DNA from: Bacteroidota bacterium
GTDB taxonomy: Bacteria; Bacteroidota; Bacteroidia; Chitinophagales; Chitinophagaceae
Assembly (NCBI GenBank): GCA_030706735.1
Contig: JAUZNZ010000026.1
Location: 1 to 64,000 of the forward strand
Length of the DNA: 64,000 bases
Reading direction: 5' to 3'
Part shown: positions 17,664 through 25,512 of the stretch, piece after piece
Layout: each line of letters opens with the position of its first letter
Numbering within the stretch: the first letter of the stretch is position 1
Program-made: the position numbers and the translations under genes
Notes under the pieces: model-generated
What the model saw: only the letters and a program-made list of their open reading frames with translations
Database searches by the model: none
What the model was told of the DNA's origin: nothing

Positions 17664-18320
17664 ATGAAATTCTTCATCGACACGGCGGACCTGGAACAAA
17701 TCAAGGAAGCAAACGACCTGGGCATTCTCAATGGCGTAACCACCAATCCCTCCCTCATGGCCAAAGTGGGCATCAAGGGTGAGGCTGCCGTCATGAACCA
17801 CTACAAGACCATCTGCGAACTGGTTAAGGACGGGGATATCAGCGCCGAAGTGGTTTCGACCGATTTCAAGGAGATCGTGGAAGAAGGTAAGAAACTGGCC
17901 GCCATCCACCCGCAGATCATTGTCAAAGTGCCGATGATCAAGGACGGCGTCAAGGCGATGCATTGGTTCACGGCCAACGGGATCAAAACGAACTGTACAC
18001 TGGTATTCTCTGCCGGTCAGGCCATACTTGCCGCCAAGGCAGGCGCAAAATATGTATCCCCATTCATCGGCCGGATCGACGACAGCAACTGGGACGGCGT
18101 CGAATTGATCGCGCAGATCGCCAATATATATGCGATCCAGGGCTACGAGACCGAGATCCTTGCCGCTTCGATCCGCAGCTCGCTGCATATCGTAAAATGT
18201 GCGGAGGCCGGCGCCGATGTGGTCACCAGTCCGCTGGAACCCATCCTGGGCCTGCTCAAGCATCCCCTGACCGATATCGGTCTCGCGAAGTTCCTGGCCG
18301 ACGCAAAATCATTTAAATAG
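17664..18320 (+). CDS. fsa: Fructose-6-phosphate aldolase / TalC-type transaldolase
   Basis: The 218-residue protein is a short transaldolase-family TIM barrel (MKFFIDTADLEQI, GVTTNPSLMAK). The Schiff-base lysine is Lys88 in IIVKVPM. Later strands read NCTLVFSAGQAILAAKAGAKYVSPF and AASIRSS. The length fits the FSA/TalC subfamily, which cleaves fructose 6-phosphate or performs the transaldolase reaction of the pentose phosphate pathway. Sequence alone does not separate these two activities reliably. Its 3' end overlaps the convergent cobA gene by 8 nt. Confidence 0.9.
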   Translation: MKFFIDTADLEQIKEANDLGILNGVTTNPSLMAKVGIKGEAAVMNHYKTICELVKDGDISAEVVSTDFKEIVEEGKKLAAIHPQIIVKVPMIKDGVKAMHWFTANGIKTNCTLVFSAGQAILAAKAGAKYVSPFIGRIDDSNWDGVELIAQIANIYAIQGYETEILAASIRSSLHIVKCAEAGADVVTSPLEPILGLLKHPLTDIGLAKFLADAKSFK

Positions 18321-19110
18321 CACCTTCCACCGCCCGTCGCTCTGCCTCCGCTCCGCGACGGACGTGACGTTTCGTTTCTGCGGCTGGCATGCCCGCCACG
18401 TCCCCGATAAGGATGATCGCCGGATGCGTGAGGCCATGGATCCTTGCCGACTCCGGTAGGGCGGCCACCGTCCCCGTGATCATTTTCTGTTTTGGCAGGC
18501 TGGCATGCTGAATGATCGCGGCCGGCATATTCCCATAGCCTTCCCGGATGTACACCTCCGCGATCTCTTTCACTTTTTTCATCCCCATATAGATGACGAC
18601 AGTGGCCCTGCTTCGCATGGCCAATCGCAGGTCCCCGGAAAGGGATCCGTCCTTTCGCGTACCCGAAATGACCCAAATGCTCTCGCTGACCAGCCGGTGG
18701 GTCAGTGGAATGCCGGATAACCCCGAAGCCTGCATGCTCGTAATGCCCGGCACATAGGAGACCTCGATCCCATGCTCCTTCGCGTATAACCATTCCTCAA
18801 ACCCCCTTCCGAAAATAAAGGGATCGCCGCCCTTTAACCGGATCACCCGACCCCGTTCATCGACCTTTTCGCGGATCAGTGCATGAATGGTCTCCTGCGG
18901 CGTATACGCGCCATATGGCAATTTGCCGACATAGATCCGTTCAGCATCGGCAGGCGCCAGATCGAGCAGGTCCTTGTTGGCCAGGTTGTCATACAGGATA
19001 ACGGGAGCAGTTTGCAAAATGCGATGCGCTTTCAGCGTAATTAATTCGGGATCTCCGGGTCCGGCGCCGATCAGGATCAATTCACGAGTTACGGAGGGAG
19101 TGGTCGCCAT
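18313..19110 (-). CDS. cobA: Uroporphyrinogen-III C-methyltransferase
   Basis: The 265-residue enzyme makes precorrin-2 from uroporphyrinogen III with two SAM molecules, the first step toward siroheme. Motifs are GAGPGDPELITLKA (17-30), the VIRLKGGDPFIFGRG segment, YVPGITSM, GIPLTHR and the VIYMG region. It is divergent from nirB, whose product needs siroheme, so its role here is to supply the nitrite reductase cofactor. No precorrin-2 dehydrogenase/ferrochelatase gene is present in the window, so the last steps are encoded elsewhere. Confidence 0.93.
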   Translation of the reverse strand: MATTPSVTRELILIGAGPGDPELITLKAHRILQTAPVILYDNLANKDLLDLAPADAERIYVGKLPYGAYTPQETIHALIREKVDERGRVIRLKGGDPFIFGRGFEEWLYAKEHGIEVSYVPGITSMQASGLSGIPLTHRLVSESIWVISGTRKDGSLSGDLRLAMRSRATVVIYMGMKKVKEIAEVYIREGYGNMPAAIIQHASLPKQKMITGTVAALPESARIHGLTHPAIILIGDVAGMPAAETKRHVRRGAEAERRAVEGAI

Positions 19111-19323
19111 AGTATAATATTACGATTAAAATAATTATGATCTATTTACTCCAAAATAGGATTTTTTTCCATCACCCAATTAATTTTATTACTAGAACGA
19201 TGTTTTATACCGATATTTTCCAGTATAATTGTGTAATTATATTATATAGAATTTTAAATAATATAATCTGCTGACGATTGCCTGCCATCCACTAAATAAG
19301 TCCACACGCTAAAAATCGTCGAC
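19111..19323. promoter_or_regulatory. cobA/nirB divergent promoter region
   Basis: This 213-nt gap is strongly AT-rich against its coding neighbours and must hold the promoters of both cobA and the nirBD-moaCB-moeA unit. No perfect TAnnTTTG promoter is visible, suggesting activator-dependent transcription. It contains the inverted repeat TATAATTGTGTAATTATA (19224-19241, 7-bp arms, 4-nt spacer). It also contains an 18-mer CTGACGATTGCCTGCCAT (19271-19288) that recurs with small changes before the nitrate porin gene. Confidence 0.5.
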
Positions 19324-21837
19324 ATGAGCAGTACATCCAAACCCATCGTGGTCGTGGCAGGAAATGGCATGGTGGGGCATAAATTCTGCGAGAAACTCAT
19401 CGCCAGATCCGAACGCGAGTCCATGGAGTTTCAGATCGTGATCTTCGGTGAAGAGCCAAGACCGGCCTATGATCGCGTCCACCTAAGCGAATATTTTAAT
19501 GGAAAGTCGGTCGGCGACCTCAGCCTCTCCATGGCAGGCTGGTTCGGCGACCAGGATGTCATCCTTCACCTCGGTGATCCCATCCGGGAGATCAACCGCA
19601 CCGCAAAGACCGTTCATTCTTCCAAAGGCCTCGTCCAGCCCTACGATTACCTGGTACTTGCTACCGGGTCCTCCGCCTTTGTACCTGACATGGCCGGTAT
19701 TGAAAAGAAAGGGGTATTTGTATATCGTACGATTGACGACCTGGACCTGATCAAAGCCTATGCCCCACAGGCTTCCAACGCAGCCGTTATGGGCGGCGGC
19801 CTCCTCGGACTGGAAGCGGCAAAAGCGCTCCTGGATCTGGGTATCGCAGACACGCACATCATCGAATTCGCCTCGCGCCTGATGCCCCGCCAGATCGATC
19901 AGGCCGGCAGCCAGCTGCTCGAGGCCAGGCTCACTCAGCTGGGTTTACAGATACATCTCAACAAGAGCACCCTCGCCATCGAGGGCGGCAGCCGGATCGA
20001 ATCCCTGCAATTCGCAGACGATACCCGGTTACCCGTTGACATGCTGGTCATCTCGGCGGGTATCCGCCCCCGTGATGAACTGGCCAGGCTGGCCGGCCTG
20101 CAGGTCGGCGCAAGAGGCGGGATCCTGGTGAACGAACGGATGGAGACCAGCGACAAGCACATTTTTGCCATCGGGGAATGCGCCCTCGTTAACGGAATGG
20201 TCTACGGCCTGGTAGCTCCCGGATACGAAATGGCCGATACGGTGGCCGCCAACCTGACCGACGGCAGAAAGACCTTCACGGGCTTTGATATGAGCACCAA
20301 GCTGAAACTCATCGGCGTGGACGTCGCCAGTTTCGGGGACCCCTTCATCGCAGAGCCGCACTGCCGGACCATCGCTTTCGAGGATCGTAACAAAGGCATC
20401 TATAAACGGATCAATATCACGCCGGATGGCAAGTATCTCCTGGGCGGCATCCTGATCGGCGATGCCTCCACCTATAATCTCCTGCTTCAGAATGTAACGA
20501 ATAAAATGCTCCTCCCGCCGGACCCGGAAGAGCTCATCATGGGTGTTCGCAGCGGAGAGGCCGGGGGGGACGGGATCATGAGCCTGCCTGATGAAGCGCT
20601 GGTCTGCTCTTGCGAGTCCGTACCAAAAGAAGTCATCTGCAAGGCCGTGACGGATAAGTTCATCCATACGGTGGACGACATGAAGAAATGCACCCGGGCG
20701 GGAACCGGCTGCGGTGGGTGCATCCCCCTGGTGAAGGATCTCATTGCAGGCACCCTGAAAGCGAACGGCCAATACCTGAGGAACGTCATCTGCGAACATT
20801 TCGACCACTCCCGGCAGGAATTGCTCGACCTGATCAAAATAAACGGGATCAGGTCCTTCGACGAAGCCCTGGATCACTACGGCAAAGGGGACGGCTGCGA
20901 AGTCTGCAAACCCGCCCTGGCGAGTATTCTGGCCAGCCTCTGGAATGAGCCGATCCAGAAGCAGGTGACCATTCAGGATAGTAACGACCGCTTCCTGGCC
21001 AACATCCAAAAGGGAGGCAGCTATTCCGTCGTGCCGCGCATTCCCGGCGGCGAGATCACGCCCGATAAGCTCATCGTGCTTGGCAAGGTCGCCAAAAAGT
21101 ATAATCTCTATACGAAGATCACCGGCGGCCAGCGCATAGATCTTTTCGGCGCCCACGTGGGGGACCTGCCCGATATCTGGGAAGAACTGATTGCCGCGGG
21201 TTTCGAGAGCGGGCACGCATACGGCAAGGCCTTAAGAACCGTAAAGAGCTGCGTGGGCAGCACATGGTGCCGCTTCGGGCTGCACGATAGCGTCTCCTTC
21301 GCCATTCGGGTCGAGCAACGGTACAAGGGGATCCGCGCGCCCCATAAGATCAAAGGCGGCGTCAGCGGATGTGTCCGGGAATGCGCCGAAGCCCAGGCAA
21401 AGGATTTCGGGATCATCGCCACCGAAAAGGGATGGAACCTGTATGTCTGCGGCAACGGGGGCTCCAAGCCCCAGCACGCGCAACTGCTCATCACCGACAT
21501 CGACGAAGCGACCTGCATCCGCTACCTCGACCGCTTCCTGATGTTCTATATCAAGACCGCCGATCCGCTGACGCGCACCGCGGTCTGGCTAAATAAAATG
21601 GAAGGCGGGTTGAGCTATCTGAAAAACGTGGTGGTGAACGATAGCCTGGGCATGGCGGCGCAATGGGAAGAGGAAATGCAGGGTCTCGTGGACAGTTATG
21701 CCTGCGAATGGAAAGAGGTCGTGGAAACCCCGGAACTGCGTAAGCGCTTTACCCATTTTGTCAACGCCCCCCGGCGTAAGGACCCCACGCTGGTCTTCGA
21801 TAAGATGCGTGACCAGATCAAAGCAAAGGAATGGTAA
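19324..21837 (+). CDS. nirB: Assimilatory nitrite reductase [NAD(P)H], large subunit
   Basis: The 837-residue cytoplasmic enzyme reduces nitrite to ammonium. An N-terminal FAD/NAD-binding reductase (VVVAGNGMVGHKF; second Rossmann AVMGGGLLGLEAAKAL) is followed by two BFD-like [2Fe-2S] regions (LVCSCESVPKE..TGCGGC and GDGCEVCKP). The siroheme/[4Fe-4S] half comes last: its cluster cysteines are in KSCVGSTWCRFG (C-X5-C) and SGCVRECAEAQ (C-X3-C). Length and order fit NirB. It is followed 26 nt later by the small subunit. Confidence 0.96.
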   Translation: MSSTSKPIVVVAGNGMVGHKFCEKLIARSERESMEFQIVIFGEEPRPAYDRVHLSEYFNGKSVGDLSLSMAGWFGDQDVILHLGDPIREINRTAKTVHSSKGLVQPYDYLVLATGSSAFVPDMAGIEKKGVFVYRTIDDLDLIKAYAPQASNAAVMGGGLLGLEAAKALLDLGIADTHIIEFASRLMPRQIDQAGSQLLEARLTQLGLQIHLNKSTLAIEGGSRIESLQFADDTRLPVDMLVISAGIRPRDELARLAGLQVGARGGILVNERMETSDKHIFAIGECALVNGMVYGLVAPGYEMADTVAANLTDGRKTFTGFDMSTKLKLIGVDVASFGDPFIAEPHCRTIAFEDRNKGIYKRINITPDGKYLLGGILIGDASTYNLLLQNVTNKMLLPPDPEELIMGVRSGEAGGDGIMSLPDEALVCSCESVPKEVICKAVTDKFIHTVDDMKKCTRAGTGCGGCIPLVKDLIAGTLKANGQYLRNVICEHFDHSRQELLDLIKINGIRSFDEALDHYGKGDGCEVCKPALASILASLWNEPIQKQVTIQDSNDRFLANIQKGGSYSVVPRIPGGEITPDKLIVLGKVAKKYNLYTKITGGQRIDLFGAHVGDLPDIWEELIAAGFESGHAYGKALRTVKSCVGSTWCRFGLHDSVSFAIRVEQRYKGIRAPHKIKGGVSGCVRECAEAQAKDFGIIATEKGWNLYVCGNGGSKPQHAQLLITDIDEATCIRYLDRFLMFYIKTADPLTRTAVWLNKMEGGLSYLKNVVVNDSLGMAAQWEEEMQGLVDSYACEWKEVVETPELRKRFTHFVNAPRRKDPTLVFDKMRDQIKAKEW

Positions 21838-21863
21838 AAATCTGTTACTAAAAGACTCCTGTT

Positions 21864-22259
21864 ATGGATAATCAAACCGGCCGGCCCACTGCCGCAAGGG
21901 CGGGCGAAAAATGGAAATGGAGGATGGCCTGCCGCGTGGACGATGTCCCGAAGGACGGCGGCGCCTGTGTCAGCCTCGATGACGAACAGATCGCCATTTT
22001 TCACTTCTCGCGCCGCGGCGAATGGTTCGCCACACAGAACGAATGCCCGCACAAGCAACAAATGGCCCTGTCCCGCGGCCTGATCGGCAGCGCCGGCCCG
22101 GACAACGAGCCCAAGCTCGCTTGCCCCTTTCATAAGAGGACGTTCTCCCTCCTCTCCGGCGAATGCCTTAACGACGAACCTCTCCGCATTGCAGTCTATC
22201 CGGTAAGGATCAGGGACGGAAAGGTCTTTGTCGGGATGCGCGCGCGAGCGGAAAAATAA
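21864..22259 (+). CDS. nirD: Nitrite reductase [NAD(P)H], small subunit (Rieske type)
   Basis: The 131-residue protein has a Rieske [2Fe-2S] fold. The ligands are visible in NECPHKQ (Cys and His) and LACPFHKRTF (Cys and His). NirD associates with NirB and is needed for full activity. The extra basic N-terminus (ARAGEKWKWRMACRVDDVP) is normal for the family. It lies 26 nt after nirB and 78 nt before moaCB. Confidence 0.94.
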   Translation: MDNQTGRPTAARAGEKWKWRMACRVDDVPKDGGACVSLDDEQIAIFHFSRRGEWFATQNECPHKQQMALSRGLIGSAGPDNEPKLACPFHKRTFSLLSGECLNDEPLRIAVYPVRIRDGKVFVGMRARAEK

Positions 22260-22337
22260 AGTTCGTCGCCTCTGCCCGCATTGCCGCAAAATCAGTCAAA
22301 TTTGATAAAATTATTGCGCCGCAAGCGGCGCCGCCAC

Positions 22338-23288
22338 ATGCGCGACATTACCCATAAACAGATCAGTCTGAGGACGGCCAGTGCCGTAGGCATCGTCTTC
22401 TGCTCGCCGGATACCCTCACGCTGATCCGCGACGGACGCCTGCCCAAAGGCAATCTTTTCGACGTGGCCAGGGCTGCGGGTTTCCTGGGCGCCAAGGCTA
22501 CCCCGCAGCTGCTGCCTCATTGCCACCCCGTCTCCATAGACGCCATGGACATGCAGTTTGAGTTCCTTCAGCAGGAGTTGCATGAAAAATGGTTCGAGCC
22601 GCCCATCCTCGCCCGTACCGGGATCGTCATCCGGGGGGAAGCCAGTTCCATCGGGAGGACCGGCATCGAAATGGAAGTACTGACAGCCGTCTCGGTGGCC
22701 GCCCTTGAGATCTATGATATGCTCAAACCCGTCGATACCCGCCTGGAAATAGGCGGTATCCGCCTTCTTGAAAAAAAAGGGGGGAAGAGCGATCGGGAAA
22801 AATATTTCACTAATCCCCCCGCTTGCGCGATCCTGGTATGCTCCGATTCGACGGCAGCCGGCAAAAGGGAAGATAAGAGCGGCCGGCAGATCCGGGACAT
22901 GCTGGAAAGCGCCGGGGCCGGGATAAAACATTATGCTGTCCTGCCGGACGACCCGGACCTGATCCGGAAGACCATACTGGACTGGGTAAACGAAGACGTC
23001 GCATTCATATTTACAACAGGAGGGACGGGGCTGGGCCCACGCGATCATACGGTAGAGGCGGTGCGAGGCATACTGGAGAGGGATGCGGACGGCATCACCG
23101 AGGCCATGCGCGCCTACGGCCAGATGCGCACGCCCCTGGCCATGATGAGCCGCGGCGTCGCCGGCTCAATCGCTCAAACCCTGATCGTCACGCTGCCCGG
23201 CAGCAGCGACGGCGCCCGGGAATCCCTGGAAGCCCTCTTGCCCGCGCTGTTCCATGCGCGTAAAATGTTGAAGGGAGGAGGACACTGA
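22338..23288 (+). CDS. moaCB: Molybdenum cofactor biosynthesis fusion protein MoaC-MoaB
   Basis: The ATG at 22338 (MRDITHKQISLRTA) is preferred to a TTG at 22281 that only adds a basic extension. The 316-residue protein joins MoaC (about 1-150) to a MoaB/MogA domain (about 160-316). MoaC shows LLPHCHPV and GIEMEVLTAVSVAALEIYDM and makes cyclic pyranopterin monophosphate. The MoaB part shows FTTGGTGLGPRDHTVEA and acts in molybdopterin adenylation. The fused form is known in some bacteria. The moeA start follows 2 nt after its stop. Confidence 0.93.
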   Translation: MRDITHKQISLRTASAVGIVFCSPDTLTLIRDGRLPKGNLFDVARAAGFLGAKATPQLLPHCHPVSIDAMDMQFEFLQQELHEKWFEPPILARTGIVIRGEASSIGRTGIEMEVLTAVSVAALEIYDMLKPVDTRLEIGGIRLLEKKGGKSDREKYFTNPPACAILVCSDSTAAGKREDKSGRQIRDMLESAGAGIKHYAVLPDDPDLIRKTILDWVNEDVAFIFTTGGTGLGPRDHTVEAVRGILERDADGITEAMRAYGQMRTPLAMMSRGVAGSIAQTLIVTLPGSSDGARESLEALLPALFHARKMLKGGGH

Positions 23289-23290
23289 TC

Positions 23291-24487
23291 ATGATCGGCT
23301 TTCGTGAAGCTCAGCAACTGCTGACGGCCCATGCCGCCAGCTTCGGCAAGGAGACGATCCCGCTCGCCTCCGCCTATGGCCGTGTATTGGCGACCGCCCT
23401 CTTCGCCGACCGCGACTATCCCCCCTTCAACCGGTCCGCCATGGACGGATACGCCATCCGGTTTGAGGATTTTAAAAATGGTTTGCGCCGGTTCAGCATC
23501 GCGGGCACGCTCTATGCCGGCATGGAGGCATTGATCCCGGTACGTTCCGGTCAATGCTGCAAGATCATGACCGGCGCACCCGTTCCGGAAGCAACGGATA
23601 TGGTCATACGAAAGGAAGAGGTCCGGGAGGAGGCCGGCATGATCGAGGTCCTCGCGGAAACCGGCAGGCCATTTCAGCATATCTCCAGGCAGGGCGAAGA
23701 CCTGCGGAAAGGAGACCGGATTACCCGGCTGGCCTGTACATGCGATCCGCCCATGATGGGCTTGCTCGCTTCCCTTGGCAGGAGCGAGGTGACGGTCGAA
23801 CGGCTGCCCCGCATCGCCTTGCTGACGACCGGTGACGAAGTGGTCGAAGTCGGGGTGCCCGTCGGACCTGCACAAATAAGGAACAGCAACCGCTGGCTCC
23901 TTCAGTCCCTGCTACGGAGGCAGGGGATTACCCATCCCGGTCACGTCCACCTGCCCGACGACCGGAACCAATTGCTGGATTCGGTTGGACGGTCCTTGCA
24001 GGAGGCTCAGGTATTGATCGTGAGCGGTGGCGTTTCGGCAGGAGACGCGGATCACGTCCCCGGTGTATTGGAAGAACTCGGCGTGAGTAAACTATTTCAT
24101 AAGCTGGCCATCAGGCCCGGCAAGCCTGCCTGGTGCGGTAAGGCCCCGGGAGAGAAAATGGTGTTCGCTCTGCCCGGCAATCCCCTTTCCTGCCTGGTGG
24201 GATACCTGCTCCTGGTCGAACCCTGGATTCAGGCCTGCTTTGCACTCGGCAGAACCGAACCGATAGGCCTGCCGTTGCTCCACAACCGTAACAAGAGAAC
24301 CCCTCTCGACGAATTTTTTCCCGTTCGCCTCGGAGGCATGCCCGCCGGCTTGTCACCCGTTGCGTTTAATGGCTCCGGCGATATCCGGCTGGGTCTCCAT
24401 GCAAACGCGCTGGCCCTGCATCCCGCCGCCGCAGGTGATCTTCCCGCAGGCACGGTGCTGGAATGCTATCCTTTCTCGGACTTATGA
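23291..24487 (+). CDS. moeA: Molybdopterin molybdenumtransferase
   Basis: The 398-residue enzyme inserts molybdate into adenylylated molybdopterin. The YPPFNRSAMDGYAIR motif (about 48-62), the MTGAPVPEATDMVIRKEEV segment, the LLTTGDEV strand, SGGVSAGDADHV and ALPGNPLSCLVGY are all present. The ATG at 23294 is an equally usable start one codon in. It overlaps the convergent crp-like gene by 6 nt. It closes the nirBD-moaCB-moeA unit, so cofactor assembly is co-expressed with nitrite reduction. Confidence 0.95.
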   Translation: MIGFREAQQLLTAHAASFGKETIPLASAYGRVLATALFADRDYPPFNRSAMDGYAIRFEDFKNGLRRFSIAGTLYAGMEALIPVRSGQCCKIMTGAPVPEATDMVIRKEEVREEAGMIEVLAETGRPFQHISRQGEDLRKGDRITRLACTCDPPMMGLLASLGRSEVTVERLPRIALLTTGDEVVEVGVPVGPAQIRNSNRWLLQSLLRRQGITHPGHVHLPDDRNQLLDSVGRSLQEAQVLIVSGGVSAGDADHVPGVLEELGVSKLFHKLAIRPGKPAWCGKAPGEKMVFALPGNPLSCLVGYLLLVEPWIQACFALGRTEPIGLPLLHNRNKRTPLDEFFPVRLGGMPAGLSPVAFNGSGDIRLGLHANALALHPAAAGDLPAGTVLECYPFSDL

Positions 24488-25180
24488 TGGTTCCTGTTCC
24501 TTACAGCAGGCAGCAAGCCCCTCCGGCAGGAGGATCCGGATGCCTTTGCCTTTTGTTTCGATCAGGCCTTCCGAAGACAACTCGTTGATGATGCGGAAAA
24601 CAGTCTCGTAGGTGGTACCGGCATAGGAGGCAAGGTCCTGCCGGCTGAGGGCGATATTCAGGTATCCTTCTCCGTTATCCCCGAATTTCACCTGCAAGGC
24701 AAGCAGGGCCTGCGCGACACGCCCCTTTACCTGCATATGCGCCAGGTCGCGCATCTTTCGCTCCGAATCCTGCAGTTCATCGGCAAAGAATAACAACAAA
24801 CTTTCCATAAACCCGATGTTTACCTTCAGGGAGGCGCGAAAGAACGCCAGATCGATATGGCAGGCGCTTACCGCCTCCAGTGCAGTGGCCGAAATAGGGT
24901 AGTGGGGATCATGCCCGAGACCGCGGTGCCCGAAGATGTCACCTTTTTGTGCAAAGCGTATAATGAGCTCCTTTTCGCTTCCCCATTTCTTATGGACCTT
25001 CACCGTACCGCTGTATACGAAATAGATCCCCTCCACCTGGTCCCCCTCCGAAAAGATCGACTCTCCCTTCGCGAACAGCAAGGTCGAGCGATGCACGGCA
25101 ACTGCCGCCAGCCACTCCGGCATGCAACTCTTGCACAAGGTGCAGGTCTTAAGGTCACAAGGTTCCCTGGACTTCTTCAT
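24482..25180 (-). CDS. Crp/Fnr-family regulator with an N-terminal cysteine cluster (Fnr-like)
   Basis: The 232-residue regulator has a cyclic-nucleotide-type sensor domain (about 30-140) and a winged helix-turn-helix (LSRQDLASYAGTTYETVFRIINELSSEGLI, about 178-207). Four cysteines crowd the N-terminus (Cys8, 13, 16, 19) and another lies at Cys107. E. coli FNR holds its [4Fe-4S] cluster with three N-terminal cysteines and a distal Cys122, so an oxygen- or NO-sensing cluster is plausible here. It is divergent from the porin-narK-nitrate reductase operon, which suggests it controls nitrate genes. The cluster and target are inferences. Confidence 0.85.
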   Translation of the reverse strand: MKKSREPCDLKTCTLCKSCMPEWLAAVAVHRSTLLFAKGESIFSEGDQVEGIYFVYSGTVKVHKKWGSEKELIIRFAQKGDIFGHRGLGHDPHYPISATALEAVSACHIDLAFFRASLKVNIGFMESLLLFFADELQDSERKMRDLAHMQVKGRVAQALLALQVKFGDNGEGYLNIALSRQDLASYAGTTYETVFRIINELSSEGLIETKGKGIRILLPEGLAACCKEQEPS

Positions 25181-25512
25181 ATAGTATTATAAAAAAAATT
25201 ATATATTATTTTTGAGCCAATGGAGCGATTTTTCTGACAAAAAATGGTTATTTTTATGATATATGCAATACTGTTAATGCATCTATGGACTATATCGGCG
25301 AATAAGTATTAGATATAATAAAATTTAATATCGCCATCTCTCACTCGTCTGCGGTTGCCAGCCATTTTTTATCGGTCATCCATTCTATTCATTAAACCAA
25401 CCGCCATGGTAAAGAACAAACATGGGCCTGCTAGTTAAAAACCCCGGAAGATGGCAGTCTGTCCGGGGCTTGACTTCTAAAATGATCGCTCATTTTAAAC
25501 CAAAACGAATTT
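25181..25512. promoter_or_regulatory. Divergent regulatory region between the Fnr-like gene and the nitrate operon
   Basis: This 332-nt gene-free stretch is AT-rich near the regulator gene. Four items stand out. CTGCGGTTGCCAGCCAT (25349-25365) resembles an 18-mer upstream of nirB. A hairpin pairs CCCCGGA (25442-25448) with TCCGGGG (25462-25468) around 13 nt. The inverted repeat AAAATGATCGCTCATTTT (25479-25496) ends 16 nt before the porin start. No clear TAnnTTTG promoter is seen. No ORF with coding character fits here. Confidence 0.5.

Noticed and set aside
20029-21216. 395-codon open frame antisense to nirB
   Set aside because: Same reasoning: nirB motifs cover the whole region on the plus strand.
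1591-25440. Shared 12-mer CTGCTAGTTAAA upstream of proS and of the nitrate porin
   Set aside because: Many identical 12-mer pairs are expected by chance in 64 kb, and the genes are unrelated.
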